A stretch of DNA of 20,153 nt, from positions 1-20,153 of the IMG/VR virus record IMGVR_UViG_3300044302_002875. One strand, given 5' to 3'. Position 1 is the first letter of the stretch. Each line of letters starts with the position of its first letter. The translations under genes and the position numbers were made by a program. The DNA is from a virus. Positions 6,161 to 14,093 of this stretch are shown here, piece by piece. The notes under the pieces were generated by a model that was given only the letters and a program-made list of their open reading frames with translations, was not told the DNA's origin and ran no database searches.

Positions 6161-6873
6161 TGTTAGGAATAGGAAATGGTTTAGTTTATGGCGGACATAT
6201 AGGTTTCGAACCTACAGAGATAGCTGATATATCATTTTGGTTTGACGCAACTCATGGCACGACTTTAGATACGGATCTTGTTGATAGTTGGGCAGCTAAA
6301 TTTGGTCCTTGGTGCGCTAAAAGTCCTAGTGGTGGTGCTACTAGACCAACTCATAATGATACTTATATAACTTTTGACGGGGGTGATGATCTAGATATTT
6401 ATAGATCTGATTGTAGTACAGCTCTTGATATTACACTCGACAGTGGTAGTGGTGGCTGGACACTACTAGCTATATATACAGACGCTGATTGGAATGGGGC
6501 TCAACAAGCTATATTTGGGCATAAAAGTGCTAATACTGATTTTGTAAGGCATGACTTAACTAATGATAGGTTTGAAATAAAAATAAATAATAATCTTAGA
6601 ACTATAGATTTAGATTCCGCGTTAACAGATAGTCAATATTATGCTATAATGTTAACATTTGATGGAACATTAACTTTATATATAGATAATGTTGCTCAAG
6701 CTGACACAGAAACTCTATCTGATAGTAATGACATAACGATTAATGCTTTCGCACAAAGAAACAATGTGGATAAATTAACTGGAGATGTAAAACATCTAAT
6801 AGGTTACGATAGAATATTAACAAGTGGCGAGCGTGCACAAATACAAAGTTGGGCTAACCAATTTATAGGATAA
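6160..6873 (+). CDS. LamG/concanavalin-like jelly-roll protein
   Basis: A 237-aa protein whose residues ~20-235 fit the LamG/ConA-like beta-sandwich seen in phage surface proteins: SFWFDATHGTTLDTDLVDSW near the start (the 'artificial substrate' opening of many bacterial LamG domains), WTLLAIYTDADWNG, FEIKINNN, YYAIMLTFDGTLTLYIDNV and GDVKHLIGYDRILTSGE. These folds usually bind glycans. In a phage the likely places are a capsid decoration or a tail-associated receptor-binding or adhesion protein. It is coupled to the upstream gene by TAATG. The family call is by pattern; the location on the virion is unknown. Confidence 0.75.
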   Translation: MLGIGNGLVYGGHIGFEPTEIADISFWFDATHGTTLDTDLVDSWAAKFGPWCAKSPSGGATRPTHNDTYITFDGGDDLDIYRSDCSTALDITLDSGSGGWTLLAIYTDADWNGAQQAIFGHKSANTDFVRHDLTNDRFEIKINNNLRTIDLDSALTDSQYYAIMLTFDGTLTLYIDNVAQADTETLSDSNDITINAFAQRNNVDKLTGDVKHLIGYDRILTSGERAQIQSWANQFIG

Positions 6874-6901
6874 AATTAAAATTAACTTAAATTAAATAAA
6901 A

Positions 6902-7192
6902 ATGGCAAAAAAAGAAAAAATAGTAGATTTAAAATCTAAACCTGAAAAAATAACTGAAGAACAGTTAAAAAGGGTTCAAGACACTGTAAACGATATAAAT
7001 AGAACTCAATTAGAAATTGGTTCATTAGAAGTAAGACAGCATGAATTGATGCATAATATATCTGGATCAAGGGAAAGTCTTACAGTGTTACAAAAAGAAT
7101 TTGAAGAAGAATACGGTACTTTTGATATTGATATTCAATCTGGAACTATAAACTATCCACAGGAAAATGGCGAAGCTAATAAGGAAGATTAG
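6902..7192 (+). CDS. Small coiled-coil protein
   Basis: A 96-aa protein dominated by one long helix, about residues 17-68 (EEQLKRVQDTVNDINRTQLE, then the second half through LTVLQKEFEEE), with heptad-like hydrophobic spacing. It ends in EYGTFDIDIQSGTINY, a short beta hairpin. Helical hairpin or coiled-coil proteins of this size recur in phage head modules; possible roles are chaperone, scaffold helper or linker. It starts after a 28-base G-free spacer and overlaps the next gene by 26 bases. Function unknown. Confidence 0.7.
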   Translation: MAKKEKIVDLKSKPEKITEEQLKRVQDTVNDINRTQLEIGSLEVRQHELMHNISGSRESLTVLQKEFEEEYGTFDIDIQSGTINYPQENGEANKED

Positions 7193-7388
7193 TGTAGGTA
7201 AAGATTACAAGAATGACGCTATGCACTATGCCGTGGGGCAAGAAGTGTATGGTGGTCATACTATTTGCGATATAATAGAAGAAGATGAAAAGTTTTCTGT
7301 TTATATCAAGAAGAATAAAGATGTATTACCTTGGAAAGACTTTAATAAAAACATGGCGGTATCTGTAGAATATAATCTAGAGTACTAA
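7167..7388 (+). CDS. Small conserved hypothetical protein
   Basis: A 73-aa protein (MAKLIRKISVGKDYKNDAMH, then a short strand-rich region with GGHTICDIIEEDEKFSVYIK and KDFNKNMAVSVEYNLEY). It looks like a compact mostly-beta domain; no known motif is visible. I keep ATG 7167 despite the 26-base overlap with the upstream gene because LIRKISVG looks like part of the conserved domain; the next in-frame ATG (7221) would delete it. Its end overlaps the next start as TAATG. Function unknown. Confidence 0.65.
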   Translation: MAKLIRKISVGKDYKNDAMHYAVGQEVYGGHTICDIIEEDEKFSVYIKKNKDVLPWKDFNKNMAVSVEYNLEY

Positions 7389-7978
7389 TGAAAAGTGTTT
7401 ACAACTTTGTTGTAAAACCAAAAGGAGAAAGATATAACAATAAAAAGAAAGTTGGTGATTCAGAGTTGATTCTCAACACTGAAATTTTTAATCATCAATA
7501 TATAAATAGAGAGGCTATTGTTATATCAATCCCTATGATTGGTGATACAGATATAAAACCAGGAGATACAGTTATAGTTCATCATAATGTATTTCGTAGA
7601 TGGCATAACGTAAAAGGTGTTGAAAAAAATAGTAAGTGTTATTTTAATGAAAATACTTATTTTATAAATAAAGATCAAATATTTTTATACAAAAGAAATA
7701 AAGAGTGGGTGGCGCCAAAAGGTTATTGTTTTGTAAAACCCTTAAAAGCACAAAACCCACTTAATATAGATTTAGAAAAACCTTTACAAGGTATTGTTAA
7801 GTATTCAGACGGTACCGCGGAGGTTAATGATCTAGTTGGCTTTAGACCAAATAGTGAATATGAGTTTATAGTCGATAGTGAAAGGCTATATCGAGTTTTA
7901 TCAAATTTTATTACAATCAAATATGAATATCAAGGAGACGAAGAAGAATATAATCCAAGCTGGGCAAAAAGCAGTTGA
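7388..7978 (+). CDS. Putative tandem GroES-like protein
   Basis: A 196-aa protein that reads as two GroES-type barrels. Half 1 (1-101): NFVVKPKGER opening strand, a loop with SELILNTEI, REAIVISIP, then IKPGDTVIVHHN and closing YFINKDQIFLYKR. Half 2 (108-180): GYCFVKPLK, QGIVKYSDGTAEVNDLVGFR, then RLYRVLSNFITIKYE. Each repeats the GroES order of strand V-x-P, loop, strand G-x-V, turn (V/I)-x-x-x-D-x-V, and closing strand ending in an Ile-rich pair. This is inference from pattern; no single diagnostic residue proves it. The end NPSWAKSS overlaps the terminase small subunit candidate by 56 bases. If right, it may act with the phage or host GroEL in head assembly; otherwise it is a conserved head-module protein of unknown role. 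Confidence 0.6.
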   Translation: MKSVYNFVVKPKGERYNNKKKVGDSELILNTEIFNHQYINREAIVISIPMIGDTDIKPGDTVIVHHNVFRRWHNVKGVEKNSKCYFNENTYFINKDQIFLYKRNKEWVAPKGYCFVKPLKAQNPLNIDLEKPLQGIVKYSDGTAEVNDLVGFRPNSEYEFIVDSERLYRVLSNFITIKYEYQGDEEEYNPSWAKSS

Positions 7979-8198
7979 TGAACTGATTAAAGTCGCTAAG
8001 GAACCAATTGTAGATTCAGACGATGATATATCAGCAGATAGATTGAAAAATGCCGCGGCTACTAAAAAACTAGCTATATTTGACGCATTTGAAATACTTA
8101 ACAGAATCCAAGAAGAAGAAAACTTGCTTGAGGGAAAAGCACCTGAAGAGACAAAGAAAAAAACTTTTAAAGGATTCGCAGAAGGTAGATCTAAGTAA
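7923..8198 (+). CDS. terS: Terminase small subunit candidate
   Basis: I place the start at ATG 7923 (MNIKETKKNIIQAGQKAVDE) rather than 7878: the N-terminal 15 residues of the longer form look like out-of-frame readings of the upstream gene. The 91-aa product is almost all helical, with VDELIKVAKEPI, ISADRLKNAAATKKLAIFDAF and a charged helix LNRIQEEENLLE, and a basic Gly-rich tail GFAEGRSK. Small helical proteins immediately upstream of the large terminase, here coupled by TAATG, are usually the DNA-recognition subunit that marks the packaging site. There is no sequence motif that proves it; the call rests on position, size and composition. Confidence 0.6.
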   Translation: MNIKETKKNIIQAGQKAVDELIKVAKEPIVDSDDDISADRLKNAAATKKLAIFDAFEILNRIQEEENLLEGKAPEETKKKTFKGFAEGRSK

Positions 8199-10411
8199 TG
8201 TACGAGCAAGATTTAGTTAAAATTATAGAGCCTATAAAAAAGACAACTATAAGTCGTCTTAATAAAGGTAAGAAGTGGAAATATGGTTACGACAAAGAGC
8301 ACGATATAATTGTATTATCTCGTAATGGTCAAATAGGTGAAATTATAGAAATACAAAATTTAGTTATAGCGCTACCAAAGGCTCCAAAAGAAATATACAA
8401 ACACGCCAAAAATAAATGGGTAAGATTCGAGCAACCTAAAGAACTCTCTCGTTTAAAAAATATATTTGATTGGAGAGGTTATCCGGAAGATGAAAAAGAA
8501 AAATGGTACGATTATATAGATCAAGAGTTCAAGCGACGAGAGGAAGGTTTTTGGTTTATGAACAATGGTAATCCAACCTGGATAACTGGTACGCACTATA
8601 TGTATTTACAATGGAGTAAAATAGACGTAGGCGCTCCAGATTTTAGAGAGGCAAATAGATTATTCTTTATATTCTGGGAGGCTTGCAAAGCAGATAAAAG
8701 ATGCTATGGTATGTGCTACCTAAAGAATAGAAGATCAGGGTTTTCGTTCATGTCATCTGCAGAAACAGTTAATTTAGCCACTATATCGAGTGATAGTAGA
8801 TATGGTATATTATCTAAAACAGGTGCTGATGCTAAAAAAATGTTCACAGACAAAGTGGTACCTATTAGTATTAATTACCCTTTTTTCTTTAAACCTATTC
8901 AAGATGGTATGGATCGTCCTAAGTCTGAGTTAGCATATAGAGTACCGGCTAGTAAGTTTACAAGAAAAAAAATAACAGCTAACGAACAGTTAGAAGATAT
9001 ACAAGGATTAGATACTACTATTGACTGGAAAAATACTGGAGATAACAGTTATGACGGTGAAAAATTAAATCTATTAGTACATGATGAAAGTGGTAAATGG
9101 GAAAGACCAGACAATATATTAAATAACTGGAGAGTTACAAAAACTTGTTTAAGATTAGGTAGTAGAATTGTGGGTAAATGTATGATGGGGTCAACTTCCA
9201 ACGCCCTAGATAAAGGTGGAGATAATTTTAAAAAATTATATAATGCATCAGATGTCACTAAGCGAAATAGAAATGGTCAAACAAAATCTGGTTTATACTC
9301 TTTGTTTATCCCAATGGAGTGGAACTACGAAGGATTTATTGATGAGCACGGAATTCCAGTATTCACTACTCCTGACACAGATGTGTTTGCCCCAGACGGT
9401 GAATTAATAGATGTAGGTGTAATAGATAATTGGCAGAACGAAGTAGATGGTTTAAAAGATGATCAAGATGCTTTAAACGAATTTTATCGACAATTCCCAA
9501 GAACTACAGAACATGCTTTTCGTGATGAAACGAAAAATAGTATATTTAACTTAGTTAAAATATATGAGCAAATAGATTACAACGAGGAAATGTCTAGAAC
9601 CTTAGGAATTACAACTGGTAATTTTCAATGGGTGAATGGAATTAAGGATTCACAAGTAATATTCTATCCAGATCCAAAGGGTAGATTTAAAGTTAGCTGG
9701 GTTCCACCTCAACAATTACAAAATAGAGTGGTACTTAAAAATGGTATTAAATATCCTGGTAATGAACACATGGGAGCATTTGGTTGTGACTCTTATGATA
9801 TATCAGGGACCGTAGATGGAGAAGGTTCTAAAGGAGCATTACACGGCTTAACCAGGTTTAGTATGGAGGACGCTCCTGCGAATAGTTTCTTTTTAGAATA
9901 CTTATCAAGACCACCTACGGCTGAGATATTCTTTGAAGATGTATTAATGGCATTAGTATTTTATGGAATGCCAATACTTGCAGAGAATAACAAACCTAGA
10001 TTATTATATTATTTAAGAAGAAGAGGATATAGAGGTTTTAGCATGAATAGACCAGATAAAGTTTGGAACAAATTATCTGTAGCAGAAAAAGAAGTAGGTG
10101 GTATACCTAACTCCTCAGAAGATATAAAACAAGCTCATGCAGCCGCAATTGAAATGTATATTCAAGATCACGTTGGTATGAGACAAGATGGAACATTTGG
10201 TGATTTATACTTTAATGATTTATTAAATGATTGGAGTAGATTTGATATCACAAAAAGAACAAAGTATGATGCGACAATAAGTAGCGGTTTAGCTATAATG
10301 GCTAACAATAGACATTTATATGCGCCTAATGCTAAGGTTGAAAAACCTAAATTAAACATAAACATCTCTAAGTATAATAATACTGGAGTTAATTCACAAA
10401 TAATCAAATAA
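8198..10411 (+). CDS. terL: Terminase large subunit
   Basis: A 737-aa packaging motor: an N-terminal ATPase drives DNA into the prohead through the portal and a C-terminal RNase H-like nuclease cuts it. Visible ATPase motifs are a deviant Walker A K176-N-R-R-S-G-F-S183 (pattern as in lambda gpA KSARVGYS, without the usual GKS/T), Walker B LLVHDE (292-297) with catalytic E297, and coupling motif GSTS (331-334). Nuclease acidic residues are likely D531 and D534 in GAFGCDSYD, followed by the conserved-looking FFEDVLMALVFYG (578-590) and AEN (595-597). Length is typical of large podovirus terminases. It is coupled to the upstream gene by TAATG and followed by the portal gene 5 bases after its stop. 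High confidence. Confidence 0.93.
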   Translation: MYEQDLVKIIEPIKKTTISRLNKGKKWKYGYDKEHDIIVLSRNGQIGEIIEIQNLVIALPKAPKEIYKHAKNKWVRFEQPKELSRLKNIFDWRGYPEDEKEKWYDYIDQEFKRREEGFWFMNNGNPTWITGTHYMYLQWSKIDVGAPDFREANRLFFIFWEACKADKRCYGMCYLKNRRSGFSFMSSAETVNLATISSDSRYGILSKTGADAKKMFTDKVVPISINYPFFFKPIQDGMDRPKSELAYRVPASKFTRKKITANEQLEDIQGLDTTIDWKNTGDNSYDGEKLNLLVHDESGKWERPDNILNNWRVTKTCLRLGSRIVGKCMMGSTSNALDKGGDNFKKLYNASDVTKRNRNGQTKSGLYSLFIPMEWNYEGFIDEHGIPVFTTPDTDVFAPDGELIDVGVIDNWQNEVDGLKDDQDALNEFYRQFPRTTEHAFRDETKNSIFNLVKIYEQIDYNEEMSRTLGITTGNFQWVNGIKDSQVIFYPDPKGRFKVSWVPPQQLQNRVVLKNGIKYPGNEHMGAFGCDSYDISGTVDGEGSKGALHGLTRFSMEDAPANSFFLEYLSRPPTAEIFFEDVLMALVFYGMPILAENNKPRLLYYLRRRGYRGFSMNRPDKVWNKLSVAEKEVGGIPNSSEDIKQAHAAAIEMYIQDHVGMRQDGTFGDLYFNDLLNDWSRFDITKRTKYDATISSGLAIMANNRHLYAPNAKVEKPKLNINISKYNNTGVNSQIIK

Positions 10412-10416
10412 TAAAT

Positions 10417-12837
10417 ATGGCAGAGTCTGGCATTAAAAGTTATTTCCCGAGTCAAACTGTAAGTGATGCTGAAAAGTTAAGTTACGATTATGGGTTGAAG
10501 GTAGGTAAGGCAATAGAGCAAGAGTGGTTTAATAATGATAGAAATCTTAATAGATTTAGATCTAATCAAAACAACTTTCATAGTTTGAGATTGTATGCTA
10601 GAGGCGAACAGTCGATACAAAAATATAAGGATGAGTTATCTATAAACGGTGATTTGTCCTATTTAAATTTAGATTGGAAGCCTGTTCCAATTATTTCAAA
10701 ATTTGTAGATATAGTAGTTAACGGTATAGCTGAAAGAACTTATGACATTAAAGCTTTTTCTCAAGATGTTTTTGGAATAGAAAAGAGAACACAATACATG
10801 GAGTCTATTGTAAGAGATATGCAAAGTAAAGAGTTTAATGATGCTGCAATGGAAAACTTCAATATCAATCTTTATGAAAATAAAAAAGAAGACCTACCAG
10901 AATCAGAAGAAGAATTAGCTCTTCATATGCAATTAAGTTATAAACAGGCTGTAGAATTAGCAGAAGAACAAGCTTTAAATGTTTTGTTTGAAGGTAATAA
11001 TTATGAGTTAATAAAGAAAAGATTTTATTATGATTTAACGGTTCTTGGTATAGGTGCTGTTAAAACTTCTTTTAACACCTCTGAGGGTGTTGTTATAGAT
11101 TATGTTGACCCAGCTAATTTGGTATATTCCCATACAGATTCTCCAAATTTTGACGATATATATTATGTTGGAGAAGTAAAAACTATACCTGTAAATGAAT
11201 TAGCAAAACAATTTCCTCATTTAACAGAGAGTGATCTTGAGGATATAATGAAAAATAAATCTAGTAATAGATCTAATTATAATTCAATACATAGTTATGA
11301 CAAAGAGGATAATAATACTATTCAAGTTTTGTATTTTAACTATAAAACCTATATGAATGAGGTGTATAAAATAAAAGAAACAGCTACTGGTGCAAATAAA
11401 ATTATACCTAAAGATGATACCTTTAACCCACCAAAAGATAAAGAAGGTGGTTATACAAGAATGTTAAGATCTATAGAGTGTTTATATGATGGCGCTATGA
11501 TTCTTGGTACAAATAAATTACTTAAATGGGAGATGGCATCAAATATGATGCGGCCAAAAAGTGATTTTACGAAAGTAAAAATGAATTATGCTATCGTTGC
11601 TCCTAGAATGTATAATGGTAAAATAGATTCATTAGTAAAAAGAATTACTGGTTTTGCAGATATGATTCAACTTACGCATCTTAAGTTGCAACAAGTAATG
11701 TCACGTATGGTACCAGATGGAGTTTATCTTGATGCTGATGGTTTAGCTGAGGTTGATTTAGGTAACGGAACAAATTACAATCCACAAGAGGCTTTAAACA
11801 TGTTCTTCCAAACTGGTTCGGTAATTGGTAGATCATTTACTCAAGATGGAGATATGAATCCAGGCAAAGTGCCTATTCAAGAGATTACATCGGGATCTGG
11901 TGGAAACAAAATTCAAGCTCTTATAGGTAATTATAATTATTACTTACAAATGATAAGAGATGTAACCGGTCTTAATGAAGCTAGAGATGGTAGTATGCCA
12001 GATAAAAACGCTTTAGTTGGTGTACAAAAATTAGCAGCGGCAAATTCAAATACTGCTACTAGACATATATTACAAGCTGGATTATATTTAACTGCTGAAA
12101 CAGCGGAGTGTCTATCTCTTAGAATATCTGATATCATAGAATACTCCCCAACTAGAGACGCTTTTATACAAGCTATAGGCGTACATAATGTAGCTACACT
12201 AGAAGAAATGAAAAATCTTCATTTATATGATTTTGGTATATTTTTAGAATTATCTCCAGATGAAGAAGAAAAAGCTATTTTAGAAAACAATATTCAAATG
12301 GCAATTCAACAGCAAAATATAGAGCTAGAAGATGCTATAGATCTTAGGGAAATACGTAATATAAAGTTAGCTAATCAACTTCTTAAAATACGTAGAAAGA
12401 AAAAACAAGAAAGAGATAGACAACTACAATTAGAAAATATACAAGCTCAAACTCAATCAAATGCGCAGGCTGCCCAGGCTGCTGCACAAGCAGATGTTCA
12501 AAAAAACCAAGCATTAAACGCTGGTAAAGCAGAGTTAATGCAAATGGAGGCGGAAATTGATGCTCAAAAAATGTTGCAAGAAGTTCAAATGAAAAAAGAG
12601 TTAATGGCATTAGAATTCCAATATAACATGCAATTAAAAGGTATTGAGGTTGATGGCATGAAAGAAAGGGAAAAACAAAAAGAAGATCGTAAAGACGAGA
12701 GAACAAAAATTCAAGCAACACAACAGTCAGAAATGATTGAACAAAGAAATAGTGGAAAACCACCTAAAAACTTTGAATCCGCGGGTAATGATATACTAGG
12801 TGGAGGATTTGATTTAGGGGCGTTTGAACCTAGATAA
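10417..12837 (+). CDS. Portal protein
   Basis: An 806-aa protein directly after the terminase and before the scaffold and capsid genes, the canonical portal position. The core (about 1-600) has mixed alpha/beta composition with portal-like features: an N-terminal helical wing, DPANLVYSHTDSPNFDDIYY, and a long-helix stem/crown region (GLNEARDGSMPDKNALVGVQ, KLAAANSNTATRHILQAGLY). Residues ~610-775 are an uninterrupted Gln/Glu/Lys-rich coiled coil, as in the long C-terminal barrel helices of P22-type portals. The protein ends NFESAGND...GAFEPR; NFESAGND recurs in the next gene. Twelve copies would form the DNA channel and dock terminase and neck proteins. No enzyme motifs. Confidence 0.88.
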   Translation: MAESGIKSYFPSQTVSDAEKLSYDYGLKVGKAIEQEWFNNDRNLNRFRSNQNNFHSLRLYARGEQSIQKYKDELSINGDLSYLNLDWKPVPIISKFVDIVVNGIAERTYDIKAFSQDVFGIEKRTQYMESIVRDMQSKEFNDAAMENFNINLYENKKEDLPESEEELALHMQLSYKQAVELAEEQALNVLFEGNNYELIKKRFYYDLTVLGIGAVKTSFNTSEGVVIDYVDPANLVYSHTDSPNFDDIYYVGEVKTIPVNELAKQFPHLTESDLEDIMKNKSSNRSNYNSIHSYDKEDNNTIQVLYFNYKTYMNEVYKIKETATGANKIIPKDDTFNPPKDKEGGYTRMLRSIECLYDGAMILGTNKLLKWEMASNMMRPKSDFTKVKMNYAIVAPRMYNGKIDSLVKRITGFADMIQLTHLKLQQVMSRMVPDGVYLDADGLAEVDLGNGTNYNPQEALNMFFQTGSVIGRSFTQDGDMNPGKVPIQEITSGSGGNKIQALIGNYNYYLQMIRDVTGLNEARDGSMPDKNALVGVQKLAAANSNTATRHILQAGLYLTAETAECLSLRISDIIEYSPTRDAFIQAIGVHNVATLEEMKNLHLYDFGIFLELSPDEEEKAILENNIQMAIQQQNIELEDAIDLREIRNIKLANQLLKIRRKKKQERDRQLQLENIQAQTQSNAQAAQAAAQADVQKNQALNAGKAELMQMEAEIDAQKMLQEVQMKKELMALEFQYNMQLKGIEVDGMKEREKQKEDRKDERTKIQATQQSEMIEQRNSGKPPKNFESAGNDILGGGFDLGAFEPR

Positions 12838-12865
12838 AATTTATTAATTATTATTATATTATATT

Positions 12866-14071
12866 ATGGAAGAAAAACTAGAAGAAGTAGTTGAAGAAAC
12901 TACACAAGAAACAACTGAACAAACTGAGGAAACTCCTCAAGTAAATGAATCTAATTTTGAAAGCGCTGGTGATGATAGCGTTATTAAAGTAGATTTAAGT
13001 AAACCACCAAAACCAGTAGAAGAAGAAAATGAAACTAAAGAAGATAACGCTGACGACAGCGGAGTGGTTGCAGAGTCTGAAAGTGCCGAGCCCACACAAG
13101 AACAAAAAGAAGTACAACCGGAAGCAGAAGCACAAGAAACTTCAGTATTAGAAGAGATAACAGAAGATTCTACCGAAGAAGAAGTTGCTGAAGTTGAAGA
13201 GCAAGTTGAAGAGGCTATTGCTGAGGCTCAGGCTACTGGAAAACCAATACCAGAAAATATCCAAAAACTAATAGATTTTATGGAAGATACTGGTGGAGAT
13301 TTAAATGATTACGTTAAACTTAATCAAGATTATTCAAAATTAGATGATAAAAATCTACTATATGAATACTACAAGCAAACAAAACCTCATTTAAATAATG
13401 AAGAAATTAACTTCCTTATGGAAGATTCGTTCTCTTATGATGAAGAAATTGATGAAGAAAGAGATATACGAAGAAAAAAATTAGCGCTAAAAGAGCAAGT
13501 TGCCAGCGCTAGAGCCCATCTGGACGGGCAAAAGTCCAAATACTATGAAGATATCAAAGCTGGAAGTAAATTAACTCCAGAACAGCAAAAAGCTGTAGAT
13601 TTCTTTAATAGATATAACAAAGAGTCAGAAGCAACTCAAAAAACAGTTAAAAAGAATACTGATATTTTTACACAAAAAACAAATAATGTTTTTAACGATA
13701 AGTTCAAAGGTTTTGAATACAATGTCGGTGATAAAAAGTACAGGTTTAATGTAAACAATGCTGAAGAAGTTAAAAATACTCAGAGCGATATAAATAATTT
13801 TACCAAAAAGTTTTTGGACAAAAATTCTACATTATCAGATGCTAAGGGTTATCACAAATCTCTATTTACAGCAATGAATGCAGACGCTGTTGCAAAACAC
13901 TTTTACGAACAAGGAAAAGCTGATGCTATGAAAGATAGTGTCGCTAAAGCCAAAAACGTGAATATGGATCCAAGACAAAGTCATGGGAAAATTGAAGCAG
14001 GTGGTTTAAAATTCAAAGTGTTAGGTGATAATGCTGCTGATTTTAAGTTTAAAAATAAAAATCAAAAATAA
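12866..14071 (+). CDS. Scaffold-like acidic head protein
   Basis: A 401-aa protein between portal and major capsid genes, where a scaffolding protein is expected. Residues 1-~125 are extremely rich in Glu/Thr/Gln and probably disordered; 125-350 is charged helix (with SSARAHLDGQK-like and NTQSDINNFTKKF stretches); the last ~40 residues are basic (GGLKFKVLGDN, FKFKNKNQK), like the coat-binding tail of P22-type scaffolds. N30-D37 reads NFESAGDD, almost identical to the portal's end. It would template capsid shell assembly and exit or be cleaved before packaging. No protease triad is visible. The assignment rests on position, acidity and helical layout. Confidence 0.72.
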   Translation: MEEKLEEVVEETTQETTEQTEETPQVNESNFESAGDDSVIKVDLSKPPKPVEEENETKEDNADDSGVVAESESAEPTQEQKEVQPEAEAQETSVLEEITEDSTEEEVAEVEEQVEEAIAEAQATGKPIPENIQKLIDFMEDTGGDLNDYVKLNQDYSKLDDKNLLYEYYKQTKPHLNNEEINFLMEDSFSYDEEIDEERDIRRKKLALKEQVASARAHLDGQKSKYYEDIKAGSKLTPEQQKAVDFFNRYNKESEATQKTVKKNTDIFTQKTNNVFNDKFKGFEYNVGDKKYRFNVNNAEEVKNTQSDINNFTKKFLDKNSTLSDAKGYHKSLFTAMNADAVAKHFYEQGKADAMKDSVAKAKNVNMDPRQSHGKIEAGGLKFKVLGDNAADFKFKNKNQK

Positions 14072-14093
14072 TAATTTAAAACATTTATAAAAA

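Noticed and set aside
7878-7922. Longer start for the terminase small subunit candidate
   Set aside because: The extra residues look like the alternate reading of the upstream gene's conserved end; ATG 7923 is better placed.
12383-12763. Minus-strand 126-aa hydrophobic reading frame
   Set aside because: It is the antisense of the Gln/Lys/Glu-rich portal coiled coil, which reads as Leu/Phe-rich by composition.
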